A DNA stretch of 64,000 bases from Sphingomonas naasensis. GTDB lineage: Bacteria; Pseudomonadota; Alphaproteobacteria; Sphingomonadales; Sphingomonadaceae. The notes beneath the pieces were generated by a model. The model saw only the letters and a list, made by a program, of their open reading frames with translations. It ran no database searches and was not told the DNA's origin. Location: contig NZ_SRXU01000001.1 in NCBI RefSeq assembly GCF_004792695.1, positions 434,001-498,000 of the forward strand, given 5' to 3'. The position numbers were made by a program, and so were the translations under genes. Below are positions 42,820 to 52,114 of the stretch, in pieces (position 1 is the stretch's first letter; each line of letters begins with the position of its first letter).

Positions 42820-43175
42820 TTGAGTATCGCCGATGCAAAGGTTTGAATGAACGAGCCGAGCCCGATCGCGAGGAAGAAGGTCGCCGCGATCAGGCCGTAG
42901 CGCACCTGCCGCGTCACCTTGTCATGAAGCATGGGCTTCACTTCGAGCGAAACGAGGTGGCCCGCCATCAGCAGGCTGATCACCCCCGCCACGCCGATCG
43001 CGATGAGTACGATGACCACGCGGCGCGGATCGAATTTAGCGCCCGTGCCATCCATGAAGGCGAACACGCCGCCGATCGACACCAGCGAGATCCCGGTCAG
43101 GTGCTTGAAATAATCATAGGCGCGGCCGAACGGCACCACATCCTCCCGTTCGGGCGCTGGCTCGTCTTCGGTCAT
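42816..43175 (-). CDS. membrane protein of unknown function
   Basis: A 119-residue protein with a charged N-terminus ([25 protein letters not shown]) and three hydrophobic segments ([51 protein letters not shown]). Overlaps the mutase gene and bioB by 4 bp on either side. I do not recognise the family. Its coupling within a metabolic operon suggests a co-regulated but perhaps unrelated function. Confidence 0.7.
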   Translation of the reverse strand: MTEDEPAPEREDVVPFGRAYDYFKHLTGISLVSIGGVFAFMDGTGAKFDPRRVVIVLIAIGVAGVISLLMAGHLVSLEVKPMLHDKVTRQVRYGLIAATFFLAIGLGSFIQTFASAILK

Positions 43176-45295
43176 TCGGCAGCCTCGTCGATCGGGGGCA
43201 GATTATGCCCGAGCAGCTTGAGCACTTCCGAAGCCGCGCTGACAAGGTTGGTGCCGGGGCCGAAGATCGCCTGCACGCCATGCGCGCGGAGGAATTCATA
43301 ATCCTGCGGCGGGATCACCCCGCCCGCGACGACCTTGATATCGGCCCGCCCCGCTTCCTTGAGCGCATCGACCAGCTCGGGGATCAGCGTCTTGTGCCCC
43401 GCGGCGAGGCTCGAAGCACCGACCACATCGACTTGCTTCTCGATCGCCAGCGCGCAGGTCTCCGCCGGCGTCTGGAACAACGGGCCCGACACCACCTCGA
43501 AGCCGAGATCGGCAAAGGCGCTGGCGACGACATTGGCGCCGCGATCATGCCCGTCCTGCCCCATCTTGGCGACGAGCACGCGCGGCTTGCGGCCGTGACG
43601 GCGCTCGAACGCGGCGACCCCTTCCTCGGCGCGCAGCCAGCCCTTGTCCTCGGCATGCGCCGGGCCATAGACCCCCTTGATCGGAGTCACCCCCACCGCG
43701 TGCCGCCCGAACGCCACTTCCATCGCCGCCGACATCTCGCCGAGCGTGCAGCGCGCCCGCGCCGCCTCGACGCAGAGCGCGAGCAGATTCTCGCTGCCCT
43801 GCGCGCCACGACGGAGATTGCCGAGCGCTTCCTCGGCCTTTGCCGGATCGCGTTCGGCACGGGTTTTCGCGAGGCGCTTGATCTGGTCCGCCCGGACGCG
43901 GGTATTGTCGATCTCGAGGATATCGATCGGCGCATCGTTGGGGTTCGGATATTTGTTCACCCCGACGATGACGTCCTCGGCGCGGTCGACGCGGGCCTGG
44001 CGCGCGGCGGCGGCGCGCTCGATATGCTCCTTGGGCATGCCGCTCTCGACCGCATGAGTCATCCCGCCCAGCGCCTCGACTTCCTCGATCAGCGCCCAGG
44101 CCTTTTCGGCCAGTTCGTTGGTCAGCGCCTCGACATAGAAACTGCCACCGAGCGGATCGACGACATGCGTCATCCCCGTCTCTTCCTGCAGGATGAGCTG
44201 GGTGTTGCGCGCGATCCGGGCGGAGAAATCGGTGGGCAGCGCCACTGCCTCGTCGAGGCTGTTGGTGTGGAGCGACTGGGTGCCGCCGAAGGTGGCGGCC
44301 ATCGCCTCGATCGTGGTGCGGATGACGTTGTTGTACGGGTCCTGCTCGGTGAGCGACACGCCCGAGGTCTGGCAATGGGTGCGCAGCATCTGCGAGCGGG
44401 GCGATCCGCCGAAACCGGCGATGATGCGGCTCCACAGCATCCGCGCCGCTCGCAGCTTGGCGACTTCCATGAAGAAGTTCATGCCGATGCCGAAGAAGAA
44501 CGACAGCCGCCCGGCGAACTCGTCGATGCTCAGCCCGCGCGCCTGCGCCGAGCGGACATAGGCCATGCCGTCGGCGAGCGTGAACGCCAGCTCCTGCACC
44601 GCCGTCGCCCCTGCCTCGTGCATGTGATAGCCCGAGATCGAGATCGAATTGAACCGCGGCATATGCTCGGCGGTGTAGGCGATGATGTCCGCGACGATCC
44701 GCATCGAGGGCTCGGGCGGATAGATGTACGTGTTGCGGACCATGAACTCCTTGAGGATGTCGTTCTGGATGGTCCCGGTGAGCTGGTCCTGCCGGACGCC
44801 CTGTTCCTCGGCAGCGACGATGTAGAAAGCGAGGCACGGCAGCACCGCGCCGTTCATCGTCATGCTGACCGACATCTGGTCGAGCGGGATGCCGTCGAAC
44901 AGGATCTGCATGTCGGCGAGCGTGTCGATCGCCACGCCCGCCTTGCCGACATCGCCGGTGACGCGCGGATGATCGCTGTCATAGCCGCGATGCGTGGCAA
45001 GATCGAAGGCGATCGACAGGCCTTTCTGCCCGGCGGCGAGGTTACGGCGATAAAAGGCGTTCGATTCCTCGGCGGTCGAGAAGCCGGCATATTGCCGGAT
45101 CGTCCACGGGCGCCCGGCATACATCGTCGCCTTCACCCCGCGGGTGAACGGCGCGAAGCCCGGCAGCCCGGGATCGGGCGCGTCGGCCGCGGTGTAGAGC
45201 GGTTTGACCGCGATCCCCTCGGGCGTGTGCCAGGTGAGATCGGCGTCCTTCACTTCCTTCGCGGCGAGAGCCGCCCAAGCGTCGAGATCGCTCAT
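43172..45295 (-). CDS. scpA: methylmalonyl-CoA mutase
   Basis: A 707-residue single-chain mutase. The N-terminal TIM-barrel shows [57 protein letters not shown] and [18 protein letters not shown]. The C-terminal B12 domain carries the base-off cobalamin motif DGHDRG and [12 protein letters not shown] plus GGVIPPQDY. It converts methylmalonyl-CoA to succinyl-CoA, the last step of propionate assimilation. The ribosome binding site (AGAGGAAG) lies inside the repeat element that precedes it. Confidence 0.97.
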   Translation of the reverse strand: MSDLDAWAALAAKEVKDADLTWHTPEGIAVKPLYTAADAPDPGLPGFAPFTRGVKATMYAGRPWTIRQYAGFSTAEESNAFYRRNLAAGQKGLSIAFDLATHRGYDSDHPRVTGDVGKAGVAIDTLADMQILFDGIPLDQMSVSMTMNGAVLPCLAFYIVAAEEQGVRQDQLTGTIQNDILKEFMVRNTYIYPPEPSMRIVADIIAYTAEHMPRFNSISISGYHMHEAGATAVQELAFTLADGMAYVRSAQARGLSIDEFAGRLSFFFGIGMNFFMEVAKLRAARMLWSRIIAGFGGSPRSQMLRTHCQTSGVSLTEQDPYNNVIRTTIEAMAATFGGTQSLHTNSLDEAVALPTDFSARIARNTQLILQEETGMTHVVDPLGGSFYVEALTNELAEKAWALIEEVEALGGMTHAVESGMPKEHIERAAAARQARVDRAEDVIVGVNKYPNPNDAPIDILEIDNTRVRADQIKRLAKTRAERDPAKAEEALGNLRRGAQGSENLLALCVEAARARCTLGEMSAAMEVAFGRHAVGVTPIKGVYGPAHAEDKGWLRAEEGVAAFERRHGRKPRVLVAKMGQDGHDRGANVVASAFADLGFEVVSGPLFQTPAETCALAIEKQVDVVGASSLAAGHKTLIPELVDALKEAGRADIKVVAGGVIPPQDYEFLRAHGVQAIFGPGTNLVSAASEVLKLLGHNLPPIDEAAE

Positions 45296-45443
45296 ATCTT
45301 CCTCTCCCCTTGTGGGAAGGGGAGGGAGCCGACGAAGTCGGCGGAAGAAGGGTGAGGGGGAGTTTTGACCACCTCCCCCTCATCCTTCCCACTCGCTTCG
45401 CTCGCGGGCCCCTTCCTTCTCCCACAAGGGGAGAAGGAGATAT
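45294..45443. repeat. ~150-bp imperfect palindromic repeat element
   Basis: Nested inverted repeats: the outer arms (about 45294-45317 and 45420-45443) differ only in the order of a few pyrimidines, and inner arms of GGGTGAGGGGGAG/CTCCCCCTCATCC type follow. The centre is an unpaired TTTTGACCA. The element separates the enoyl-CoA hydratase and mutase genes. One arm contributes the purine-rich ribosome binding site of the mutase gene. A related CTCCCCC/GGGGGAG style is found around 51.6-52.1 kb. Confidence 0.75.
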
Positions 45444-45455
45444 GTACGCTACCCA

Positions 45456-46238
45456 TCACTTGCCCTTGAACTCCGGCTTGCGCTTGCTGAGGAAGGCCAT
45501 GCCGCCCTCCATCGAGTCCGCCGTCCCGCGCGCCGCGCGCTGGTTGTCCGCCTCGCGCGCCATCGCGTCGGCATAGCCGCCGTCGAGCGCCGCGTGCAGC
45601 TGGCGGCGGATCATCCCCAGCGCCACCGTCGGCCCCGAAGCGAGCCGCTCGGCCAGCCGCCACGCCTCGCTGTCGACCACATCCTCGTGGACGACTTCAT
45701 ACACCATGCCCCAGTCACGCGCCTTGTCGGCATGGATCTTCTCGCCGAGCATCATCATCTCGAGCGCGCGGGCGCGGCCGACGATCCGCGGCAGCATCCA
45801 GCTCGCGCCACCATCGGGGACGAGGCCGATATTGACGAAGGCCTGGAGGAAATAGGCATTGCTCGCGGCGATGCAGAAATCGGCGGCGAGCGCGAGGCTG
45901 CAGCCGATTCCCGCGGCAGGCCCGCGCACGCCGCTGATCACCGGTACCGAAAGCCCGGCGATGGCGAGCAGCGCGGGATTGTAATGCTCGGTCAGCGCGG
46001 CATGCGTCGCGGCGCCGGGATCGCCTGCCGAAAGCGCACCGCTGCCGACATCGGCGCCCGAGCAGAACGCCCTGCCCGCCCCGAGCAGCAGCACCGCGCG
46101 CGCGCCGTCGAGAGCGCCGACCGCCGCTCCGATCTCGTCGAACATCGCCGGCGGCGCGGCATTGAGCCGCTCGGGCCGGTTAAGCGTGATCGCCAGCACG
46201 TCGCCGCGGCGCTCGGTAAGGATATGCTCGAAGCTCAT
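45456..46238 (-). CDS. enoyl-CoA hydratase/isomerase family protein
   Basis: A 260-residue crotonase-fold protein. Oxyanion-hole segments are seen in RAFCSGADVG (first) and RGPAAGIGCSLALAADFCIAA (second), followed by FVNIGLVPDGGASWMLPRIVGRARALEM. These and the ADMEGGM-like C-terminus resemble the PaaG group (ring-opened phenylacetyl-CoA isomerase) as well as ordinary enoyl-CoA hydratases. In this operon it may act on branched or odd-chain acyl-CoA intermediates feeding propionyl-CoA. Overlaps the Nudix gene by 4 bp. Confidence 0.88.
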   Translation of the reverse strand: MSFEHILTERRGDVLAITLNRPERLNAAPPAMFDEIGAAVGALDGARAVLLLGAGRAFCSGADVGSGALSAGDPGAATHAALTEHYNPALLAIAGLSVPVISGVRGPAAGIGCSLALAADFCIAASNAYFLQAFVNIGLVPDGGASWMLPRIVGRARALEMMMLGEKIHADKARDWGMVYEVVHEDVVDSEAWRLAERLASGPTVALGMIRRQLHAALDGGYADAMAREADNQRAARGTADSMEGGMAFLSKRKPEFKGK

Positions 46239-46660
46239 GCGGCGTCCTTGATCCTTTCGGCGGCTGCCTTGACCAGCGGCAGCACATGTGTGCGCGATAG
46301 CGGCGCGAGCTGCCGCGCCTCGGCCTCGGCGGCGCTCAGCCAGAACAACGCGTCGATCTCCTCACCGGCTGCGGGCACGCCATCGATTTCGACGCGGAAC
46401 AGCATGGCTTCGACGCGGCGGCCGGGTTCGTGCACCGCCGGGGCGGCGAACGCTCCAACGAACACCGCCTCCACGACCACGCAGCCCAGTTCCTCGCGCA
46501 GCTCGCGCGCGAGCGCCGCCTCGGGCGCCTCGCCGGGCTCGATCTTGCCGCCGGGCTGGATCAGCGCCTCGGTGCCGCGCTTGCGCACCATCAGCGTGCG
46601 CCCCGCGGCGTCGAGGATCAGCGCGGCGGCGATCCGGATCGGTTCGGCCTCAATGCCCAT
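46235..46660 (-). CDS. Nudix hydrolase
   Basis: A 141-residue protein with a complete Nudix box (GKIEPGEAPEAALARELREELG, read as G-x5-E-x7-REUXEEXG), metal-binding glutamates intact. The N-terminal strand is AALILDAAGRTLMVRKRG. Its substrate, an organic pyrophosphate, cannot be told from sequence. Translationally coupled with the epimerase gene (11-bp overlap) and the hydratase. Confidence 0.9.
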   Translation of the reverse strand: MGIEAEPIRIAAALILDAAGRTLMVRKRGTEALIQPGGKIEPGEAPEAALARELREELGCVVVEAVFVGAFAAPAVHEPGRRVEAMLFRVEIDGVPAAGEEIDALFWLSAAEAEARQLAPLSRTHVLPLVKAAAERIKDAA

Positions 46661-47069
46661 CCTTCGGCGTCTCCATGATCTCGGTGAGCACGCCGCCCAT
46701 GTCGCGCGGATGGACGAAGAAGATCATTGTCCCGTGCGCGCCGATCCGCGGTTCGCCGAGCACCCTCGCCCCTTTCGCCTCGAACCACGCTTTCGCTTCG
46801 TGAATGTCGGGCACCTCGTAGCAGAGATGATGCTGCCCGCCCGCCGGGTTCTTGGCGAGGAAGCCATGGATTGGCGAGCTTTCGCCGAGCGGTTCGATCA
46901 GCTCGATCTGGGTGTTGGGGGTGTCGATGAAGCACACCTTCACCCCCTGCGCCGGCAAGTCGAACGGCGCGCGTATCACCTCCGCGCCCATCGTGTCGCG
47001 GTAGAAGGCGATCGATGCTTCGATCGAAGGCGTCGCGACGCCGACATGGTTGAGACGGCCGAGTTTCAT
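46650..47069 (-). CDS. mce: methylmalonyl-CoA epimerase
   Basis: A 139-residue glyoxalase-fold protein. LNHVGVATPSIEASIAFYRDTMG at the start supplies the first metal-binding histidine (His8). GGQHHLCYEVPDI gives the second, and TEIMETPK the glutamate. GTMIFFVHPRDMGGVLTE is typical. It converts (S)- to (R)-methylmalonyl-CoA between the carboxylase and mutase steps encoded in the same operon. Confidence 0.93.
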   Translation of the reverse strand: MKLGRLNHVGVATPSIEASIAFYRDTMGAEVIRAPFDLPAQGVKVCFIDTPNTQIELIEPLGESSPIHGFLAKNPAGGQHHLCYEVPDIHEAKAWFEAKGARVLGEPRIGAHGTMIFFVHPRDMGGVLTEIMETPKDGH

Positions 47070-47494
47070 CGACCGATGGCTTTCGTTTCAAACAAAATGG
47101 CTCGCGTCATCGGTTCAAGTTCACTACCCTTAAGCCCACCCAGATCTTCACGCATTGCGGCTACCAAGACACAGAAATCCTTATACGACTCCTCTGAACC
47201 AAGCACAGCGTGGCGCGAATGTTCCGCCAAAGCTCGAACGACCGCGGGTGAACCATTAAGAATAATCTTTGCCTTAGCCTCGATGCTTAATTTGATCGCA
47301 TTCGCTCGTTCAGGCGTTCCCGTCGAAGCCTGAGACATCGCGGCCAATGACTCTGCAAACAGGGCGTAATCTCGCGCCCTTGAGTCACGCAAGAACTGAG
47401 TGTGAGCTTGCCGCCAGCCAAAAGCCGATTGGACAACGCCACCAAGAATAGCGCCTCCAAAACCGATCAGCGCGGAAATAAGATCAGGAGACAT
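47066..47494 (-). CDS. hypothetical protein with N-terminal membrane segment
   Basis: A 142-residue protein with one hydrophobic segment at the N-terminus (LISALIGFGGAILGGVVQSAFGW) followed by a cytoplasmic helical domain. No family recognised. Its base composition is noticeably less GC-rich than the adjacent mce and pccB genes, and it uses many AT-ending codons, as if inserted into the operon later. Overlaps mce by 4 bp and follows pccB by nine bases. Confidence 0.65.
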   Translation of the reverse strand: MSPDLISALIGFGGAILGGVVQSAFGWRQAHTQFLRDSRARDYALFAESLAAMSQASTGTPERANAIKLSIEAKAKIILNGSPAVVRALAEHSRHAVLGSEESYKDFCVLVAAMREDLGGLKGSELEPMTRAILFETKAIGR

Positions 47495-47503
47495 ATTGCC
47501 ATC

Positions 47504-49030
47504 TCACAACGGAATATTGTCATGCTTCTTCCACGGGTTCTCGAGCTGCTTGTTGCGCAGTTTCCGGAGCCCCAGCGCCACCCGCCGTCGCGTCGAATGC
47601 GGCATGATCACCTCGTCGATGAAGCCCTTACTCGCGGCGACGAACGGATTGGCGAAGCGCGCCTCATATTCGGCGGTGCGCTCGGCGATCTCCTCGGGGG
47701 TCTTGCCGCGGAAGATGATCTCGACCGCGCCCTTGGCCCCCATCACGGCGATCTCGGCGGTGGGCCAGGCGTAGTTCAGGTCGCCGCGGAGATGCTTGGA
47801 GGCCATCACGTCATAGGCGCCGCCATAGGCTTTCCGGGTGATCACGGTGATCTTGGGCACGGTCGCCTCGGCATAGGCATAGAGCAATTTGGCGCCGTGC
47901 TTGATGATCCCCGAATGCTCCTGCCCGACGCCGGGCAGGAAACCCGGCACGTCGACAAAGGTCACGATCGGGATCTCGAACGCGTCGCAGAAGCGGACGA
48001 AGCGCGCGGCTTTCTTCGACGAGTTGATGTCGAGCACCCCCGCCAGCACCATCGGCTGGTTGGCGACCACGCCCACGGTGCGCCCCTCGATGCGGCCGAA
48101 GCCGATCAGGATGTTGCCGGCATGGCTGGGCTGGAGCTCGAAGAACTCGCCCTCGTCAAGCGTCTTCCGGATCAGCTCGTGCATGTCATAGGGCTGGTTG
48201 GCGCTGGGCGGGATCAGCGTGTCGAGGCTGGGCTCGACGCGGTCCCATGGATCGTCGCACGGCCGCTCGGGAACGCTTTCCCGATTGGACGCGGGCAGGA
48301 AGTCCACGAAGTCGCGGGCCGCGAGCAGCGCCTCGATATCGTTATCGAAGGCCACATCGGCGACCCCCGACTTCGTGGTATGCGTCACCGCTCCACCCAG
48401 TTCCTCCTGCGTGACGATCTCGTTGGTAACGGTCTTCACTACATCCGGGCCGGTGACGAACATGTACGATGAATCCTTCACCATGAAGATGAAGTCGGTC
48501 ATCGCGGGAGAATAGACGGCCCCGCCTGCGCAGGGGCCCATGATCAGGCTGAGCTGGGGCACGACGCCGCTCGCCAGCACATTGCGCTGAAACACTTCGG
48601 CATAGCCGCCGAGGCTCGCGACGCCTTCCTGGATGCGCGCGCCGCCGCTGTCGTTGAGGCCGATCACGGGCGCGCCGACCTTCATCGCCATGTCCATGAT
48701 CTTGCAGATCTTCTGCGCGTGGCGCTCGGAGAGCGAGCCGCCGAACACGGTGAAGTCCTGGCTGAACACGAAGACGAGCCGGCCGTTGATCGTGCCCGAT
48801 CCGGTGACGACGCCGTCGCCGGGGACGATCTGCTGCTCCATGCCGAAATCGACGCAATTATGCTCGACATACATGTCGAGCTCCTCGAACGACTCCTGGT
48901 CGAGCAACACCTCGACCCGCTCGCGCGCGGTCAGCTTGCCCTTGGCATGCTGCGCGTCGATCCGCTTCTGCCCGCCGCCAAGGCGAGCCGCGGCGCGGCG
49001 GCGCTCCAGTTCCTCGATCGTCGACGACAT
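47504..49030 (-). CDS. pccB: propionyl-CoA carboxylase beta subunit
   Basis: A 508-residue carboxyltransferase, the family's normal length. Landmarks: [106 protein letters not shown] and, in the C-terminal half, [47 protein letters not shown]. It transfers the carboxyl group from PccA-biotin to propionyl-CoA. It is the first gene of the operon and is divergent from the ScfR-type regulator, so it lies next to the probable control site. Confidence 0.96.
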   Translation of the reverse strand: MSSTIEELERRRAAARLGGGQKRIDAQHAKGKLTARERVEVLLDQESFEELDMYVEHNCVDFGMEQQIVPGDGVVTGSGTINGRLVFVFSQDFTVFGGSLSERHAQKICKIMDMAMKVGAPVIGLNDSGGARIQEGVASLGGYAEVFQRNVLASGVVPQLSLIMGPCAGGAVYSPAMTDFIFMVKDSSYMFVTGPDVVKTVTNEIVTQEELGGAVTHTTKSGVADVAFDNDIEALLAARDFVDFLPASNRESVPERPCDDPWDRVEPSLDTLIPPSANQPYDMHELIRKTLDEGEFFELQPSHAGNILIGFGRIEGRTVGVVANQPMVLAGVLDINSSKKAARFVRFCDAFEIPIVTFVDVPGFLPGVGQEHSGIIKHGAKLLYAYAEATVPKITVITRKAYGGAYDVMASKHLRGDLNYAWPTAEIAVMGAKGAVEIIFRGKTPEEIAERTAEYEARFANPFVAASKGFIDEVIMPHSTRRRVALGLRKLRNKQLENPWKKHDNIPL

Positions 49031-49078
49031 TGGGGTCTCCAGCGGTGGCGCCTTCTGCACAGGGCATGCGCGGCGACG

Positions 49079-49121
49079 CAAATGCAATGTTGCAAAGTTG
49101 CGGCGCGGGGGTTTGCAGAAT
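49079..49121. promoter_or_regulatory. TTGCAAA/TGCAA repeat cluster, candidate ScfR-type operator
   Basis: In the 101-bp gap between pccB and its divergent regulator there is a GCAAATGCAATGTTGCAAAG stretch (49078-49097) containing TGCAA direct repeats eight bases apart and the inverted pair TGCAA-TG-TTGCA, and then TTTGCAGA at 49112-49119. From memory, the PccR regulator of Rhodobacter sphaeroides recognises paired TTTGCAAA boxes. The match here is partial, but TTTGCAAA-like words are otherwise unexpected in such GC-rich DNA. Confidence 0.4.
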
Positions 49122-49131
49122 ATGCTGCGGC

Positions 49132-50538
49132 ATGACCGCCCCCCGCCGCCGCCTGTTCGAGGGCTTCCGCCTGCGCGATCTGCGCCGCCGCATCGGCCTC
49201 AGCCAGGCGGCGATGGCCGCGCGGCTCGGCATCTCGGTCCCCTATCTCTCGCAGATCGAGAATAACGGCCGGCCGATCACCGACGTGGTGCTGCTCGCGC
49301 TCGCCCGCGAATTCCCGATGGAAGCGGCCGATATCGGCGCCGAAGCCGAGACCTCGACCTTGTTGCGCACGATCGACGCGGCGACCGACACCAGCATTCC
49401 CGCGCACGCTCTGGGCGAGCCCGATGTCCGCCGCGGGCTCGAGCAGCAACCTCTGCTCGCCCGCCGGCTGGTCGCGGTGCACGAGGCGTGGCGCCGCAGC
49501 CAGGAGCAGCTGCGTGTGCTCGACGACCGGTTCGACACCGGATCGAGCGAGGCCGCGCCGCTTCCCTGGGAAGAGGTGCGCGACTGGTTCCAGGCCGAGG
49601 GCAACTACATCGATGCGATCGACCGCTCGGCCGAAGCGCTCGCCGAAGCGCTCGATGAGGGTCCCGTCGCGCGGGCGATCGAGGAGCGCCTGCACCGCTG
49701 GCACGGCGTCCGCGTGACCGATGTCGACAATGACGGCGGCGAGCTCAGCCGCTTCGACGAAGCCAGCCGCACGCTCGCGCTCAATGCCGGCCTGCCGCCC
49801 GAAAGCCGCGCATTCCTCCTCGCGCACCGGCTGGTCCGCTATGAATTCGCCAACGAGATGCGCCATGTCGTCGCCGAGGCCGGCCTTGCCAGCCATGCCT
49901 CGCGCGAATTGCTCAGTGTCGGGCTCGCCAACTATGCCGCGGGCGCGCTGCTGATGCCCTATGGCCAGTTCCGCGCCCGGGCGCGTGAGGTGCGCCACGA
50001 TATCGATCGGCTGCGCCAGCGCTTCGGGGTGAGCTTCGAGCAGGCGTGCCACCGCCTCTCGACGCTCCAGCGCCCCGGCGCGGCAGGGCTGCCCTTCTTC
50101 TTCTGTCGTGTCGACATGGCGGGCAACATCACCAAGCGCCACTCGGCAACCCGGCTCCAGTTCGCGGCGCTGGGCGGCGCCTGCCCGCTGTGGATCGTCC
50201 ACGAAGCGGTGGCGATCCCGGATCGCATCTTGGTCCAGCTTGCCGAGATGCCCGACGGCACACGCTACGTCTCGATGGCCAAGGGGCTGGTCAAGCCGTC
50301 GGGCAGCTATGCCCGCCCACCGCGGCGCTATGCGGTCGCGCTGGGCTGCGAGGAGGCGCACGCCGCGGACTTCGTCTATGCCGACGATCTGCGCCCGGGC
50401 GGCGCGGCGACACCGATCGGCGCGAGCTGCCGCATCTGTCCGCGCACCGATTGCGACCAGCGCGCCTTCCCGCCCGCCGGATCGGCGATCGCGATCGACG
50501 TCGATCGCAGGAGCGTCGTGCCCTACGCGTTCAGCTAG
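49132..50538 (+). CDS. ScfR/PccR-type short-chain acyl-CoA regulator (XRE HTH, ImmA/IrrE-like, DUF2083)
   Basis: A 468-residue regulator. Residues ~10-65 are an XRE helix-turn-helix ([35 protein letters not shown]). Residues ~190-290 resemble an ImmA/IrrE peptidase domain, but the HExxH site reads AHRLVRYE, so it is unlikely to be a peptidase. The C-terminal DUF2083 domain has the conserved [16 protein letters not shown] motif. Members sense propionyl-CoA or similar acyl-CoAs. Divergent from pccB, so it most likely controls the propionate operon. ATG at 49132 was preferred over upstream in-frame codons that would overlap pccB. Confidence 0.92.
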   Translation: MTAPRRRLFEGFRLRDLRRRIGLSQAAMAARLGISVPYLSQIENNGRPITDVVLLALAREFPMEAADIGAEAETSTLLRTIDAATDTSIPAHALGEPDVRRGLEQQPLLARRLVAVHEAWRRSQEQLRVLDDRFDTGSSEAAPLPWEEVRDWFQAEGNYIDAIDRSAEALAEALDEGPVARAIEERLHRWHGVRVTDVDNDGGELSRFDEASRTLALNAGLPPESRAFLLAHRLVRYEFANEMRHVVAEAGLASHASRELLSVGLANYAAGALLMPYGQFRARAREVRHDIDRLRQRFGVSFEQACHRLSTLQRPGAAGLPFFFCRVDMAGNITKRHSATRLQFAALGGACPLWIVHEAVAIPDRILVQLAEMPDGTRYVSMAKGLVKPSGSYARPPRRYAVALGCEEAHAADFVYADDLRPGGAATPIGASCRICPRTDCDQRAFPPAGSAIAIDVDRRSVVPYAFS

Positions 50539-50546
50539 CGCGGCTT

Positions 50547-50771
50547 TTACCCGAGCCGCTCGTCCTCGGGCGTTTCGGCCGTTCCGGAGCGCGTGGCCAC
50601 GTCGCCGCCCAGCGCGCTTTCCTGCGCACGATCGCTGGTGCTGGTCACGTCGCCTTCGATCCGACGCGCGTCTGCGCCGATGACGCTCTCCTCGTCGCGC
50701 TGGCCATGCGGTTCACGGTCGTCGAGATTGCGCGAGCGCCCCTCGTGCATGCGGCGATCATCGGTGGCCAT
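50547..50771 (-). CDS. small hydrophilic protein of unknown function
   Basis: A 74-residue, highly charged, probably disordered protein (MATDDRRMHEGRSRN and onward) with a good AGAGGAG ribosome binding site. It has no hydrophobic core and repeated ARRIEGD/GGDVATR-like turns. It lies between the convergent ScfR-type gene and the divergent aldolase gene. No family recognised; stress-induced disordered proteins have this look, but that is only a guess. Confidence 0.5.
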   Translation of the reverse strand: MATDDRRMHEGRSRNLDDREPHGQRDEESVIGADARRIEGDVTSTSDRAQESALGGDVATRSGTAETPEDERLG

Positions 50772-50871
50772 GGCATTTCTCCTCTTGCGATCACAACCGC
50801 CGAGCGGCGCGGCGGTTGCCCGGCGCCGCGAGTCCGTGGCATATTGAAACCAAAGTATGAGGAGAGGATCG

Positions 50872-51645
50872 ATGGCCACTGCGCTCCAGCAGGATGCAGG
50901 CAACCCGCTCGGCGTCAGCGACGCCGAATGGCAGGCGCGCCAGCAGCTCGCCGCCTGCTACCGGGTGTTCGACATGCTCGGCTGGTCCGAGATGATCTAC
51001 AACCACATCACCGTGAAGCTGCCCGATCAGGAAGGCGCGTTCCTGATCAATCCGTTCGGACTGCACTTCAGCGAAGTGAAGGCATCGAACCTCGTCAAGA
51101 TCGACATCGACGGCAACAAGCTCGACGAGTCGCCCTATCCGGTCAATCGCGCCGGCTTCGTCCAGCACGCGCTGTTCCACCGACATCTGCCCGATGCGCA
51201 TTGCATCATGCACACGCACACCACCGCGGGGATGGCGGTGAGCAGCGTCGAGGGCGGCCTTCGCCCCGTCAATTTCTACGCGTGCAACTTCGCCGGCCAG
51301 ATCGCCTATCACGACTTCGAAGGCGTGACGGTGCGCGACGAGGAAGGCGAGCGCCTGCTCGCCAATCTCGGCGACAAGCGGGTGATGCTGCTGCGCAACC
51401 ACGGCATCCTCGTGATGGGGCGCACCCTGCCCGAGGCGTTCATCAAGCACTGGTCGCTCCAGCGCGCCTGCGAGATCCAGGTCGCGACCTTGGGGATGGG
51501 CGAGCCGCTGACGGTCTCGGACGAGGTGGTATCGGTCCACCAGCGCGACCTGCACATGGCGCAGGTCCCGGGCGGCCCCGGCGCGGCGGACTTCGCTGCG
51601 ATGGTCCGGCTGGTCGACCGAACCGACCGGAGCTGGCGCGAGTAA
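50872..51645 (+). CDS. class II aldolase/adducin family protein
   Basis: A 257-residue protein of the zinc-dependent class II aldolase/adducin fold: YRVFDMLGWSEMIYNHITVKLPDQEGAFLINPFGLHFSEVKASNLVKID, CIMHTHTTAGMAVS with the metal-binding HTH, and LRNHGILVMG with the third histidine. Such proteins act as aldolases, epimerases or decarboxylases. The ATG at 50872 has GAGGAGAGG just before it and is preferred over the ATG five codons earlier. No pathway neighbours identify the substrate. Confidence 0.9.
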   Translation: MATALQQDAGNPLGVSDAEWQARQQLAACYRVFDMLGWSEMIYNHITVKLPDQEGAFLINPFGLHFSEVKASNLVKIDIDGNKLDESPYPVNRAGFVQHALFHRHLPDAHCIMHTHTTAGMAVSSVEGGLRPVNFYACNFAGQIAYHDFEGVTVRDEEGERLLANLGDKRVMLLRNHGILVMGRTLPEAFIKHWSLQRACEIQVATLGMGEPLTVSDEVVSVHQRDLHMAQVPGGPGAADFAAMVRLVDRTDRSWRE

Positions 51646-51648
51646 CAC

Positions 51649-51702
51649 TCCTCCCCCGGAGGGAGAGGGGGACCAGCGAAGCTGGTGGAGGGTAGTCGCC
51701 GC
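51649..51702. repeat. left inverted repeat flanking the DUF559 gene
   Basis: A 54-base arm beginning TCCTCCCCCGGAGGG and ending in GTAGTCGCCGC. It is nearly the reverse complement of 52047-52101. The DUF559 start codon follows directly after it. Confidence 0.75.
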
Positions 51703-52105
51703 ATGCTGCACGGCCCGAAATCGACCCAGAAGCGTGCAAGGAAGCTTCGCGAGGAATTGAGCCTGCCGGAGGTTCTGTTGTGGGCCCGGCTTCGCAAGCG
51801 ACCCGCCGGCCTCAAGTTCAGAAGGCAGCACCCGGCCGGACGCTATGTACTCGACTTCTTCAGCGCAGAGCGTCGCCTTGCCATCGAGGTGGATGGCGAG
51901 GCGCACAATCGAGGCAACGCGCCCGAACATGATGCGGAACGCGACGCCTTGGCTGCGTTCGCAGGGCGTGCAGATTCTGCGCATTCCGGCCCCCGCCGTG
52001 CTTGGCGATCTCGAAGCCGTCATGCGCCAGATCGAACACGCCGCTCGCGGAGACTACCCCTCCACCGCCTTCGGCGGTCCCCCTCCCCCTCCGGGGGAGG
52101 ATTGA
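51703..52105 (+). pseudogene. DUF559 (VSR-fold) endonuclease-like gene with a frameshift
   Basis: The first ~83 codons read as a normal DUF559 protein: TQKRARKLREELSLPEVLLWARLRKR, LKFRRQHPAGRYVLDFFSAERRLAIEVDGEAH. Near 51949 the frame breaks: the conserved continuation (TPWLRSQGVQILRIPA and after) is in the +2 frame, consistent with one extra T in GCCTTGG. Read through, the gene would end at 52105 inside the right inverted repeat, giving a PPPPPGED tail. A sequencing error at this base cannot be excluded. DUF559 proteins have the fold of very-short-patch endonucleases. Confidence 0.75.
52047..52101. repeat. right inverted repeat flanking the DUF559 gene
   Basis: The mate of 51649-51702 in opposite orientation, running GCGGAGACTACCCC to CCGGGGGAGGA. 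In the restored frame it encodes the tail of the DUF559 product. Confidence 0.75.
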
Positions 52106-52114
52106 TCGCGAACC

